The position numbers and the translations under genes are program-made. A DNA stretch of 63,109 nt from Thermodesulfobacteriota bacterium (GTDB lineage Bacteria > Desulfobacterota_D > UBA1144 > Nemesobacterales > UBA2774): contig BQJP01000014.1 of the NCBI GenBank assembly GCA_021604765.1, positions 1 to 63,109 on the forward strand, in the 5' to 3' direction. Shown here one piece after another: positions 27,333 through 36,029 of this stretch. The notes beneath the pieces were generated by a model that was not told where the DNA came from, searched no databases, and saw nothing but the letters and a program-made list of their open reading frames with translations. How positions within the stretch are numbered: position 1 is the stretch's first letter; every line of letters starts with the position of its first letter.

Positions 27333-27905
27333 CTAATTAAATTCCTCAATATATGGCATGATTTTATCTTTTAATTTCATTACCCCTAAGCGGATCCTCG
27401 TTTTAATGGTTCCGACAGGCTCTTCAAGTTCTTCCGCTGCCTCTATATGCGTAAGGCCTCCAAAATAAACCAACTCTATGGCAATACGCTGTTTTTCCGG
27501 CAATGAATTTAGCGCCTGTCTAATTACATTCTTGCTTTCATCTTTGTCTTCGATAGTACGAGACAAATCAACATTTGAGTTCAATCTTTCTTCGTCAATT
27601 TCTACATTTTTATCTCTATATCCTATAGTTCTTAATTTATCAATTGATCTGCTTCTTGCAATATTCAGTACCCAAGTGGACACAGCCCCTCTATCAGGAT
27701 CATAGGAATACGCTTTGTTCCAAACTTGCAAGAATATTTCCTGTACCACTTCCTCAGCATCTTCTTTATCTCTGAGAATTCTGAGCGCTAGGTTATATGT
27801 TACTTGGGAGAAACGGGAGTAAATCTCTTTAAATGCAGTTTTATCGCCCTGTTTTACTTGGTCAATTAGTTCCCTATCTAGTTCGCGATTAGATTTTTGC
27901 TGCAT
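27333..27905 (-). CDS. ECF sigma factor, sigma-K-like
   Basis: About 190 aa. Region 2 is 'AFKEIYSRFSQVTYNLALRI' followed by 'DAEEVVQEIFLQVW'; region 4 is 'LPEKQRIAIELVYFGGLTH' followed by 'IEAAEELEEPVGTIKTRIR'. Paired with an RskA-like anti-sigma, this is the sigma-K pattern. A longer frame begins at 28055, but a good promoter (27934-27961) overlaps that extension, so I start at the ATG at 27905, which gives a normal ECF length. The ribosome site there is weak. Confidence 0.9.
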   Translation of the reverse strand: MQQKSNRELDRELIDQVKQGDKTAFKEIYSRFSQVTYNLALRILRDKEDAEEVVQEIFLQVWNKAYSYDPDRGAVSTWVLNIARSRSIDKLRTIGYRDKNVEIDEERLNSNVDLSRTIEDKDESKNVIRQALNSLPEKQRIAIELVYFGGLTHIEAAEELEEPVGTIKTRIRLGVMKLKDKIMPYIEEFN

Positions 27906-27933
27906 ATTTAGAGTACCAACCAATCTTTGAACC

Positions 27934-27961
27934 ATTGTAGTTAAATCATAGTTTTTGTCAA
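27934..27961 (-). promoter_or_regulatory. sigma-70 type promoter of the sigma-K/anti-sigma operon
   Basis: On the minus strand, a perfect TTGACA (27956-27961) and TACAAT (27934-27939, five of six) are 16 bases apart. Expected transcript start is near 27927. It lies within the N-terminal extension of the longest sigma frame and so argues for the shorter start. Confidence 0.55.
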
Positions 27962-28124
27962 TTAGGAATTTGGTCTTTAGCTCTAATATTATGCACAGTA
28001 AAGCGAGTACAGGTTTAAGAAGACTTATATGATAAGTTTCATATCTAGCAAGCATAATTATTTTTACTAATTCTGGTTTCCTTTCTTGTTTGTTATTTGG
28101 CTATCTGCACACAACGCAGTCATA

Positions 28125-28823
28125 TTATCCAGAAAAATAGTCTGATATCTTCTCTTTTAACGAAAGTCTGGTCCTTAGAACTCTTGATTTAACTGCAGAG
28201 AGTGAGAGTCCAGTGAGTTTTCCAATTTCTGCGTTTGAAAAACCGTGAATATCTTTAAGGCTAAAAATTTCTCTATTGCTTTGTGTCAACTCATTAACTG
28301 CACCGTCAATTACTTTCATTCTTTCTTGATATTCCACAATCTCATCCGGTTTTGTTTTCCATTGCGGACACAAAGTAGCTTGGCTAAGAAGAGTTTCATC
28401 CAGATTAACTTCTTTGTTTGTTCTTTTTTTTGTATGGTTTAGATATTTATAACAGGTGTTAAGCGTAACTCTATAGAGCCAGGTTGAGAATTTCGAATTT
28501 CCTTTATAAGTATGGAGCTTTGTTATCAGGATTAAAAAAACATCTTGTCTAATTTCTTCAGCGTCTTGCATATTTCTAATGAGTTTCATAGAAAACCCCA
28601 TGATTATGTCCTTGTACTTTTCGACAATTTGATTAAAGGCTTCCTCATCTTGGTTATTAACATACAGACTCACAAGGGCTTCATCCGTAGCTTCTTTGTA
28701 TTTAAATGGCAGAGAATAAAGATTGTGTGCTGTAGTGTTGTTTGAAGATTCATTAACATCATGTTTGTGTCTTGAATCATACGACTCTTCTATTTCCAAA
28801 AGTGCTGTATTTGATTCTTTCAT
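28125..28823 (-). CDS. ECF-type RNA polymerase sigma factor
   Basis: 232 aa. An N-terminal stretch of about 40 polar residues is followed by region 2 ('FNQIVEKYKDIIMGFSMKLI', 'DAEEIRQDVFLILITKL', 'FSTWLYRVTLNTCYKYL') and region 4 ('LTQSNREIFSLKDIHGFSN', 'LSLSAVKSRVLRTRLSL'). No anti-sigma gene is adjacent. AGGAGA lies 10 bases upstream of the ATG. A TAGAAC-17-CGTATA element upstream may mean self-regulation. It is separate from the sigma-K-like operon. Confidence 0.93.
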   Translation of the reverse strand: MKESNTALLEIEESYDSRHKHDVNESSNNTTAHNLYSLPFKYKEATDEALVSLYVNNQDEEAFNQIVEKYKDIIMGFSMKLIRNMQDAEEIRQDVFLILITKLHTYKGNSKFSTWLYRVTLNTCYKYLNHTKKRTNKEVNLDETLLSQATLCPQWKTKPDEIVEYQERMKVIDGAVNELTQSNREIFSLKDIHGFSNAEIGKLTGLSLSAVKSRVLRTRLSLKEKISDYFSG

Positions 28824-28872
28824 ATATTTAGCATCTCCTGTCTATAAGATTGCGAAACTTGCTATGTCTAAA

Positions 28873-28901
28873 TATACGAAGTACAGCCCTTTTTAGTTCT
28901 A
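28873..28901 (-). promoter_or_regulatory. candidate ECF-type promoter
   Basis: On the minus strand, TAGAAC (28896-28901) and CGTATA (28873-28878) are 17 bases apart, upstream of the ECF sigma gene. An AAC-bearing -35 and a CGT-bearing -10 are typical of ECF sigma factors (for example sigma-W TGAAAC/CGTA). Nearly the same element precedes the other ECF gene at 62.5 kb. Confidence 0.4.
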
Positions 28902-28965
28902 TTTAATAGATTATGAAGAGATACAGCCATTTTTTGAAAAGTAATTTTGATGATCGGGGAGGGTG

Positions 28966-29595
28966 TTAAGCAAGTCCAGGAAAGAGAGCTCTAAAACCAC
29001 TTGCCATCATTCCAAAAGCAATTGCGGTAAGAATTATTCCCATTATTCTGGTTACGATATTAATCCCTGAGACTCCTAATAATTTACTAACAGGAGCTGA
29101 GAAATAAAATGCTATCCAGAGAATTAAACCGATTGCTATTGATATAATACTAATAATAACTTTGTCATCTATAGTTGAGTATGTGTGGGTATTTACCACA
29201 ATTGTTGTTATAGCACCCGGACCAGCAACTAAGGGAATTGCAATAGGCACCACTGCGACTGAGGTTTTGGTTTTGGCGTCTTCTGCTTCATCAGAAGAGT
29301 GATGGATAGAACTAGTCTTAGCATGCAACATAGAAAGTCCCATAAGCGCTATAATAAGACCTCCGGCTGTTTCAAAAGACGCTATGTCAATCCCGAATGC
29401 TCTGAGAATCAGATCTCCTGACCAGGTAACTATTATAAGAATAATCAGGATGGCAATTCCAGCGATAAGAGCTGAGTGCTTCTTTTCTTGAAGAGTTTTG
29501 TCTCCAGTAAGACTAGCAAATATGGCCATATTCCCAATAGGGTTGGTGATTGCTAGCATGGCTATTATAAAAGTAATAATTTCAGCTTTACTCAT
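28966..29595 (-). CDS. MarC-family integral membrane protein
   Basis: 209 aa, six membrane helices. The MarC/UPF0056 pattern is present: 'FIIAMLAITNPIGNMAIF' in helix 1, 'GIDIASFETAGGLIIALMGLSML', and 'AIPLVAGPGAITTIVV' in the middle. Function unsettled; earlier links to multiple antibiotic resistance were not supported, and some relatives have been proposed as small neutral amino-acid transporters. It is divergent from htrA. Confidence 0.92.
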   Translation of the reverse strand: MSKAEIITFIIAMLAITNPIGNMAIFASLTGDKTLQEKKHSALIAGIAILIILIIVTWSGDLILRAFGIDIASFETAGGLIIALMGLSMLHAKTSSIHHSSDEAEDAKTKTSVAVVPIAIPLVAGPGAITTIVVNTHTYSTIDDKVIISIISIAIGLILWIAFYFSAPVSKLLGVSGINIVTRIMGIILTAIAFGMMASGFRALFPGLA

Positions 29596-29744
29596 ATAAA
29601 TCTGATTATTACCGCTAAATTTTTAAAGGTCAAACTTCAAAAGTGACTATTATAATATAGGCAAATCGGTTTTCTAATGATTACAAAAGCTAAGTTTGAA
29701 CGAATTAAAATTACAGGGAGCATATTACATATAAATTATTTTCC

Positions 29745-29772
29745 TTGCCTATGAATTATTCATAGCTATATT
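29745..29772 (+). promoter_or_regulatory. candidate htrA promoter with palindrome in the spacer
   Basis: TTGCCT (29745-29750) and TATATT (29767-29772) are 16 bases apart. Between them sits ATGAAT-T-ATTCAT (29751-29763), a perfect 6-bp inverted repeat, a natural place for a regulator to bind. The gene's AAGGAGG ribosome site follows. Confidence 0.35.
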
Positions 29773-29803
29773 ATTTCTATTAGAAAAATAAAAAGGAGGC
29801 TTT

Positions 29804-31372
29804 ATGAAACGCCCATCAGCAATATTTTTTATAATCCCACTACTATTATTTCTGGTTGTATCAGTTGCATGCGAAAGACCAGATAGCGTTAGTGTATCCA
29901 AAGACAGTCCCGATAAAAAACAGGAAACCACAAGTACTGAGAAAACCGCTCCTACAACTAAGACTGATAAAACACCTGATACGTCAAATAAAAAAGAAGT
30001 AAAATTAAATCTTGAAGGTACAGAGCAGTTTCCGTCATTTGCAGATCTCGTAGAGAAACTTCAACCTTCAGTTGTTAATATTAGTACTACTAATGTAGTG
30101 CGTCAACAAAGCCCTTTTCGAAGAGGTCCTAATTCTCCTGGCGGTAATGATCCTTTTAATGAATTTTTTGAAAAGTTCTTCGGGGGAAGAGATGGTCCTC
30201 AGAAAGAATATAAGCGTCAAGGACTGGGATCTGGTTTTATTATGACTGAAGACGGTTATGTGGTTACCAATAATCATGTTATTGATAAAGCAGATGACAT
30301 AGAAGTTGTTTTACAAAATGGCAATAAATATGAAGCAAAGGTCGTTGGTAAGGATCCTAAGACCGATCTTGCAGTCTTAAAGTTTGAACCTGACCAAGAT
30401 ATCCAACCTGTGAAATTTGGAGATTCAGATTCGGATAGTCTTAGGATTGGAGACTGGGTTATTGCTATAGGTAATCCGTTTGGATTAGGTTATACGGTGA
30501 CTGCTGGAATCGTTAGTGCGAAAGGTCGTTCTTTAGGACTTGGTGCATATGATGATTTTATCCAGACTGATGCATCTCTTAATCCGGGAAATAGTGGTGG
30601 CCCTCTTTTTAACTTAAAAGGCGAAGTCGTCGGAGTTAACACAGCCATAGTCGCCCGTGGGCAGGGAATTGGTTTTGCCATACCTATAGATTTGGCTGAA
30701 TTTGTAATAGATCAGTTAAAGTCTGACGGAAAAGTGGTTAGAGGTTGGCTCGGAGTATATGTGCAGAAAGTAACACCTGAAATCGCATCAAGTTTTGGTT
30801 TGAAAGAAGATGAAGGTGCTTTAGTTAGTGACCTCGCTCCTGATGGACCCGCTGAGAAAGCAGGCATAAAGAGAGGTGATGTGGTTATTGAATTTGACGG
30901 GAAAAAAGTTAAAGATGTCTCTGATCTTACAAGTTTGGCAGCTGAAACTAAACCCGGGACTGAAGTTGATGTTGAAATTATAGAAGATGGTAAGACTAAA
31001 ACTATCAAAGTTAAGCTTGAAGAGTTCCCCGATCCAAAAGCTCAAATGACTACTGAAATTAGAGAAAATTTAGGGATAAGAGTAAAACAGTTGACCCCTG
31101 AAATTGCTCAGAGACTCAAGTTAGATAAGGATAATGGAGTTATAATCTCAAATGTCCAGCAAGGAAGTGCTGCCGGGGAAGCAGGGCTTAAACCTGGTGA
31201 CATTATCCTTGAAATCGATAAAAAGCCTATAAATAGTTTGGACGACTATTCACAAGCACTAGAGAATGTAAAATCCGGTGATACAGCTCTATTTCTAGTT
31301 AAACGTGGAGCCAATACAATCTATTCCGCTCTTAGAGTTAGTAAGGACGAGAATGAAGATAAAACAGAATAA
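29804..31372 (+). CDS. htrA: DegP/HtrA-family periplasmic serine protease (lipoprotein)
   Basis: 522 aa. A lipoprotein signal with lipobox 'VSVAC' (Cys23) is followed by a Thr/Lys/Asp-rich linker (about 25-65). The trypsin-like domain carries His158 ('TNNHVID'), Asp188 ('TDLAVL') and Ser264 ('GNSGGPL'), all intact. Two PDZ domains follow (about 310-405 and 425-515). It degrades or refolds damaged envelope proteins. Lipid anchoring is less usual, since DegP/DegQ are soluble. AAAGGAGG lies upstream of the ATG. It is monocistronic, divergent from marC. Confidence 0.96.
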   Translation: MKRPSAIFFIIPLLLFLVVSVACERPDSVSVSKDSPDKKQETTSTEKTAPTTKTDKTPDTSNKKEVKLNLEGTEQFPSFADLVEKLQPSVVNISTTNVVRQQSPFRRGPNSPGGNDPFNEFFEKFFGGRDGPQKEYKRQGLGSGFIMTEDGYVVTNNHVIDKADDIEVVLQNGNKYEAKVVGKDPKTDLAVLKFEPDQDIQPVKFGDSDSDSLRIGDWVIAIGNPFGLGYTVTAGIVSAKGRSLGLGAYDDFIQTDASLNPGNSGGPLFNLKGEVVGVNTAIVARGQGIGFAIPIDLAEFVIDQLKSDGKVVRGWLGVYVQKVTPEIASSFGLKEDEGALVSDLAPDGPAEKAGIKRGDVVIEFDGKKVKDVSDLTSLAAETKPGTEVDVEIIEDGKTKTIKVKLEEFPDPKAQMTTEIRENLGIRVKQLTPEIAQRLKLDKDNGVIISNVQQGSAAGEAGLKPGDIILEIDKKPINSLDDYSQALENVKSGDTALFLVKRGANTIYSALRVSKDENEDKTE

Positions 31373-31427
31373 TCAAGTCCATTTATTCTAGTACAGACTA
31401 ATTATTCAACTTTACTTGGTCCTTTTA

Positions 31428-31457
31428 TTGACAACGGATAACGTTTCATGTGACAAT
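31428..31457 (+). promoter_or_regulatory. possible promoter of the NDH-2 gene
   Basis: A perfect TTGACA (31428-31433) is followed after 18 bases by GACAAT (31452-31457, four of six). It lies about 90 bases upstream of the NDH-2 ATG. Confidence 0.35.
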
Positions 31458-31544
31458 GAAAGGGTGTGTTTATCTGACAGATCTGCAGAGGGATTTTTGC
31501 CAGCTAACTATAGTCTCTAGATAACTAAGGAGGGCTAAGCCCAG

Positions 31545-32858
31545 ATGGCTGATACAACTTCTAAGCGTGTCCTAATACTTGGCGGAGGGTTCGCAGGATT
31601 AGAGGCGGCTGAGACTCTTGAGAAAATATTTGCGGAAAAAGACGACGTAGAGATAACTTTGGTTAGTAAGGATAACTATCTGGTTTTTACCTCAATGCTT
31701 GCCGAAGTAGTTTCAAGCAGTATTGAAGCTAAGCACGTTGTTATACCGCTTAGAGAATGTCTAAAGAGAGCCACATTTAAAGAACTCGAAGTTCAGAGCC
31801 TTGATCTAAAGAAAAAAGTAGTTGGCTGTTATCACTTCCATACATGTGAAACTTTTGATCTTGAGTACGATTATCTCATTTTGGCGATGGGATCTATAAC
31901 AGGCTATCACAATATTACCGGAGCCGAAGAGTATTCTTTCCCTCTAAAGAACCTTGCAGACGCCATGGTTCTAAGAAGCCATATCATCGACATGTTTGAA
32001 CGAGCTGATCTAGAACAGGATCCTGATGTAAGAAAACGCCTGCTTACTTTCGCAGTAGTCGGTGGAGGTTATACTGGGATTGAAGTCGCAGCAGAGCTTA
32101 ACGATTTTGTTTCATTCAGCAAGAGGTATTATAAGCATGTTAAAGCCGATGAAGTGAAGGTAATCGTAGTAGACCCTGGCGATAGAATCATGCATGAGAT
32201 GAGTGAAGGACTTGCAGAATATGGCCTTAAGTTACTTAAGAAACGGGGTATGGAATTTCGTCTGCAGACTAGAGTTGCTGGAGTTACAGCGGATTCTGTT
32301 GAAATTCAAGATGGGGATAAGATAGAAACCCATACTGCAATATGGGCTGCCGGAACAGCTCCTCAGCCTGTCATTGCGGCACTCCCAATTGCTGATAAGC
32401 ATGGAAGAATTGAAGTTAACGAATACATGGAAGTAGCGGATTATCCAGGAGTATGGGCACTTGGTGATTGCGCTTTGATACCTGATCCTCACTCTGGGAA
32501 GCCCTATCCACCCACGGCCCAACATGCGATTCGTGAAGGGGCTCGAGTGGGCCACAATGTAGCTGCTGCAATTAGAGAAAAGGATGATGAAAAAAGACCA
32601 TTTGTGTTTCAAACTCAGGGAATGCTTGCTCCATTGGGGCATAAATCTGCTGTAGCTGATATAAAAGGTATTAAGTTTTCAGGATTCTTTGCCTGGTTAA
32701 TGTGGAGGGCTATTTATCTTGGTAAGCTCCCAGGATGGGACAGAAAGATCAGAGTCTCCATTGACTGGTTTTTAGATATGTTCCTTCCAAAAGATATTAT
32801 TCAACTTAAATTCTTAATGAAGGGCCGTCAATCTCCGCCTAAAGACGATGCTTCCTGA
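31545..32858 (+). CDS. type II NADH dehydrogenase (NDH-2-like FAD oxidoreductase)
   Basis: 437 aa. FAD site 'ILGGGFAGLEAAETL' at about 10-24, NAD(P)H site 'AVVGGGYTGIEVAAEL' at about 168-183, 'IWAAGTAPQP', and the FAD-closing 'GVWALGDCALIP'. The C-terminal 60-70 residues have the amphipathic, basic character used by NDH-2 to bind the membrane. It passes electrons from NADH to quinone without pumping protons, feeding the bc-type complex encoded next to it. AAGGAGGG lies about 10 bases before the ATG. Its 3' end overlaps the convergent cytochrome b gene by 31 bases. A sulfide:quinone role is less likely. Confidence 0.88.
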   Translation: MADTTSKRVLILGGGFAGLEAAETLEKIFAEKDDVEITLVSKDNYLVFTSMLAEVVSSSIEAKHVVIPLRECLKRATFKELEVQSLDLKKKVVGCYHFHTCETFDLEYDYLILAMGSITGYHNITGAEEYSFPLKNLADAMVLRSHIIDMFERADLEQDPDVRKRLLTFAVVGGGYTGIEVAAELNDFVSFSKRYYKHVKADEVKVIVVDPGDRIMHEMSEGLAEYGLKLLKKRGMEFRLQTRVAGVTADSVEIQDGDKIETHTAIWAAGTAPQPVIAALPIADKHGRIEVNEYMEVADYPGVWALGDCALIPDPHSGKPYPPTAQHAIREGARVGHNVAAAIREKDDEKRPFVFQTQGMLAPLGHKSAVADIKGIKFSGFFAWLMWRAIYLGKLPGWDRKIRVSIDWFLDMFLPKDIIQLKFLMKGRQSPPKDDAS

Positions 32859-34258
32859 TTTTGTTTCGTTCGAGATTTAAGGAAGACAACTAAATCGCCT
32901 AACTCTTCATTTGTCAGAGTTCCGCCGAATCCCGGCATATTTAAACCACCGTTCATTATTCGCCATGTAAGCTCATCTGGTGAAAGTCTATCCCCAATGT
33001 ACGTTAAATCTGGGCCTCTTAGACCCCCATGGCCAGAAATTGTATGGCAATATAGACATCCCTTTTCGTTGAAGTCCATACCACCTCTATATATTGGTCC
33101 ACTATCAGCGCCGATTATTTCAACAGTTAAAGGCTTTGCATCAAAATGAGGTGACCAGGGGGAAGTAATGCCAATTGCCCATAGTCCGGATATGCTTGCA
33201 ATGGTGAGCGCCACGATTGCTACTGCCCATGGTCTGCGCAGTGGGCTCCTTTCTCCCTTGTTTGAAATAAATGGCAAGAAAAATAGAAGCGCTCCAACTA
33301 ATAAAGGCCCAAATACCATCAAGTATGTTTCCATTTGTGGCGGCATCAAAGCTAGGAATGCAAAATAGAAAACAAAGTACCAATCAGGTACCGGCAGAGC
33401 GTCAATGTTGGCCGGATTAGGAGGAGGACCAAGAGCAGGCGGTCCAATTATTAAAGCTATCAATAAAATCGTTGTAATTACAATAAATCCAAAGACCATA
33501 TCCCTCCAGGCAGCGTCGGGCCAGAATGGGATACCTTTTTTCTTAACTAATGCTTCGTATTCTTCTCTATAAGTCTTAGGGTCTACAGGTTTCCCTGCTT
33601 TTGGAAACTCAGATATGCCGTTTTTGATAACAAGATAAAGGTGCAGACCTATAAATATGAATAGTAGCGCCGGGACTATAAAGACATGGTATGCAAACAT
33701 ACGGCTTAAGGTCGCGCCGCCTATAGTTTCCCCGCCTATCAAGAATTGAGCGACCCACTGCCCAATGAAGGGTATTCGACCAGCTTGTTCAGATGCCACA
33801 ATGGTTGACCAGACAGCTGTCTGGTCCCATCTAATGACCTGACCTGAGAACGCCATAATTACTACGAGTGCCCAAAGCACAACACCCGATATCCAATGCA
33901 TTTCACGGGGATATTTATATGAAGCTGTTAGATAAACACGTACCATGTGTACACCAACAAGAAGTATCATCGCAGAGGCGCCCCAGTTGTGCATACCTCT
34001 TACAATTCTTCCAAACGTAGTCTGATCCGTAATATATTGAAGGCTTTGATAAGCCTCTCCTGCGGATGGTACATACATAAATGCGAGAGCCACACCAGTT
34101 GCTACTTGGAGCATGAATGCAAACAAAGTTGCGCTTCCAAAAACATAAAACCAGGAAGCTGAATTTGGGGGCACGGGGTGTTTTATTACAGGACCGAGCG
34201 CACTCCCAAGCCCAGTACGGTCGTCAAACCATAACCAAGCGCGTTTTAAAGATTCCAT
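32828..34258 (-). CDS. cytochrome b (full length) fused to a C-terminal cytochrome c domain
   Basis: 476 aa. Eight membrane helices cover both the b6-like and subunit-IV-like halves in one chain. Heme ligands form two pairs on helices B and D, with 13 and 14 residues between the histidines, the latter b6-like. The Qo motif is PDWY, a variant of PEWY. A heme-c domain follows (CLYCH near residue 401, Met ligand probably in 'NMPGFGG'). It is the quinol-oxidising core of complex III; no separate cytochrome c1 is encoded. A TTG at 34261 would add one codon; the ATG at 34258 has GGGAG upstream. Last gene of the oxidase operon. Confidence 0.94.
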   Translation of the reverse strand: MESLKRAWLWFDDRTGLGSALGPVIKHPVPPNSASWFYVFGSATLFAFMLQVATGVALAFMYVPSAGEAYQSLQYITDQTTFGRIVRGMHNWGASAMILLVGVHMVRVYLTASYKYPREMHWISGVVLWALVVIMAFSGQVIRWDQTAVWSTIVASEQAGRIPFIGQWVAQFLIGGETIGGATLSRMFAYHVFIVPALLFIFIGLHLYLVIKNGISEFPKAGKPVDPKTYREEYEALVKKKGIPFWPDAAWRDMVFGFIVITTILLIALIIGPPALGPPPNPANIDALPVPDWYFVFYFAFLALMPPQMETYLMVFGPLLVGALLFFLPFISNKGERSPLRRPWAVAIVALTIASISGLWAIGITSPWSPHFDAKPLTVEIIGADSGPIYRGGMDFNEKGCLYCHTISGHGGLRGPDLTYIGDRLSPDELTWRIMNGGLNMPGFGGTLTNEELGDLVVFLKSRTKQNQEASSLGGD

Positions 34259-34305
34259 CAAGCAAACTCCCTATTCAATTTGATTCGAAACTTGTTCATT
34301 TTCAT

Positions 34306-34815
34306 TTACACGGTAGTAATTGGTATTGGGCTTGTTAATATTTCTACCTGTCCATTATTAATTCTTACCGGGTAATCATACAAACCTCTTGGAGGCGGTC
34401 CTGCCGCTACCGTTCCGTCTTCATAATAAACCCCCCCATGACAAGGGCACATGAAGAGTCTAGCTCCAGCTACCCATCTAACCGGGCAGCCCAGATGAGC
34501 ACAGTTAACAGAAAAACAAGTGAATTCATCCTCACCTTTACGATGAAGCCACGCTGCCGTTTCAGCCGTAACACCAGCCCAGGGAAGCGGAGATGAATCT
34601 ATAAATGACACTTTTACGATATCCCCAACGGTGAAAGTCTTAAGCTCTCCAACTGGTCTCCAAATTGGTTTGGGCTTTTTAACTATAGGAGCCAATACAG
34701 AGCCAACTATAGGTATGCCGACCATAAGAGCTGCTAAGCCTCCGAGCGTATAACTTATATGCGTGAAAAATTGTCTTCTACTGCAATCTTCACTCGTTTT
34801 GGTCTTTTCGTTCAT
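34306..34815 (-). CDS. Rieske iron-sulfur protein of the bc-type complex
   Basis: 169 aa. The twin-arginine sequence 'SRRQFF' precedes a membrane anchor (about 25-44), so Tat export is expected. The Rieske 2Fe-2S ligands are complete: C105-A-H107 with C110, and C123-P-C125-H126 ('CAHLGC', 'CPCHGG'). It shuttles electrons from quinol to the heme-c domain. Its start overlaps the end of the preceding small gene by 26 bases and cytochrome b follows after 47, so the genes form one transcript. Confidence 0.96.
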   Translation of the reverse strand: MNEKTKTSEDCSRRQFFTHISYTLGGLAALMVGIPIVGSVLAPIVKKPKPIWRPVGELKTFTVGDIVKVSFIDSSPLPWAGVTAETAAWLHRKGEDEFTCFSVNCAHLGCPVRWVAGARLFMCPCHGGVYYEDGTVAAGPPPRGLYDYPVRINNGQVEILTSPIPITTV

Positions 34816-35119
34816 TTCTTAAATCTCCTATCCATCCTGCCAATGCTAAAGAGAACAATATTAATCCTATAAGAACCAAAATTACAATGGTGCTGACAAT
34901 CTCATTAAACCCTACTGCCAGTCCCCAGAGCATAAAGGTTATTCCTAAGGCCATGATAGCAGGCCAATATCCAGCTTTGGGTAAATGCTCGGGCAGAGGT
35001 CTGTGCCACCCCGGCGGAATGTTCCCATCGGTGAAGCTAGTATTTTCGCTGGTAGACTCCTGCTGATCCCTTGCTGGCGTTAGTGTGCCAGGTGTGCTGA
35101 ATTCGCTGCCATTATTCAA
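34790..35119 (-). CDS. small two-helix membrane protein of the oxidase operon (subunit IV-like?)
   Basis: 109 aa from a TTG start with AAGGAG 10 bases upstream; no ATG is available in the N-terminal half. Residues 1-45 are polar, followed by 'PKAGYWPAIMALGITFMLWGL' in part and a second helix (about 76-98), ending in charged residues. Position between ctaG and the Rieske gene, and the Trp/Pro-rich lead into helix 1, suggest an accessory subunit resembling bacterial cytochrome c oxidase subunit IV. This is context-based; sequence alone does not prove it. Confidence 0.7.
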   Translation of the reverse strand: MNNGSEFSTPGTLTPARDQQESTSENTSFTDGNIPPGWHRPLPEHLPKAGYWPAIMALGITFMLWGLAVGFNEIVSTIVILVLIGLILFSLALAGWIGDLRNERKDQNE

Positions 35120-35157
35120 ATTATTCTATCTCCTTAGTTTTATTACTTGTTTTCATA

Positions 35158-36000
35158 CTATTTATTTCCTTGTGAAGCGGTTACGAGCTCATTTGTACTA
35201 GAATTAGATAATTCATAATCCTCCTCTGCTCCATACCATCTCGCGATTGTCACCATGCTTGCGGCAAGATAGATAAGACATCCCGGTACCCACATTGTAA
35301 GCCCGCCAATTTGCTGGTCTACACCAGGAGTTAAACATAACTCTCCTCTTATTAAAGGGAGTATTCCGATTGTGTCTACAGGGTTGAGATAAGCCGCATA
35401 AAGCCCGGCGCCTGCAAATGTTATTAACATTCCTAAAATAGTGCATCCCAGACAAGCTGAAGCTAGATAGAGGGTTGAAACCAGTGGAGAAAGTCTCTTT
35501 GTCTCGACAGGAGCAAATACAGGCCACCAGAAGATTGTTCCTATTAACACAAAGCTTATTTGCTGAGCTATATATAGATTGTCACTTGCCAGGACAGAAT
35601 CATGCAATGATGGTAAGTGCCAAACCCACATTGCGCCTACGCCTAAGAACCACGCAACTATTGGATTCCCAAGCACTTTCATAACATATCCAATCGGCTC
35701 TATTTTTAATGCTTTTTCTGCCAAAGCTTTGGGAATACCTAAAAGCAGTAATAAAGGTACTACAAGTAAAAGAAGTATGTGCTGTATCATATGAGCGCTA
35801 AATAGATAGGTTCTGCCTAAGTAATCAAGTGGAGATACCAGGGCTAAAACATATAGTATAATTCCTGAAATGAATAAAGCGGATAATTTTGTGAATTTGA
35901 AACCTGTTCCTAGTCCATAGGCCACTAATAAAAGCAGTGCTGAAACTAAAACCCAAGGCTCCATATTCCATGTTGAACTAAGTACTTGCCATATATTCAT
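35158..36000 (-). CDS. ctaG: cytochrome c oxidase assembly protein, CtaG/caa3 type
   Basis: About 281 aa with seven membrane helices. Typical caa3_CtaG features: 'YLFSAHMIQHILLLLVVPLLLLLG' in part, 'VWHLPSLHDSVLASDNLY' and 'CLGCTILGMLITFAGAGLY'. The family helps insert copper or assemble caa3-type oxidases. A longer frame begins at 36111 but overlaps coxC; the ATG at 36000 has AGAGGA 7 bases before it. It follows coxC by 29 bases. Confidence 0.9.
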   Translation of the reverse strand: MNIWQVLSSTWNMEPWVLVSALLLLVAYGLGTGFKFTKLSALFISGIILYVLALVSPLDYLGRTYLFSAHMIQHILLLLVVPLLLLLGIPKALAEKALKIEPIGYVMKVLGNPIVAWFLGVGAMWVWHLPSLHDSVLASDNLYIAQQISFVLIGTIFWWPVFAPVETKRLSPLVSTLYLASACLGCTILGMLITFAGAGLYAAYLNPVDTIGILPLIRGELCLTPGVDQQIGGLTMWVPGCLIYLAASMVTIARWYGAEEDYELSNSSTNELVTASQGNK

Positions 36001-36029
36001 AATCTTATCCTCTTTTTCATCTCTATTTT

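Noticed and set aside
27906-28055. 50-residue extension of the sigma-K-like factor
   Set aside because: It overlaps a good TTGACA/TACAAT promoter and lacks sigma-factor similarity.
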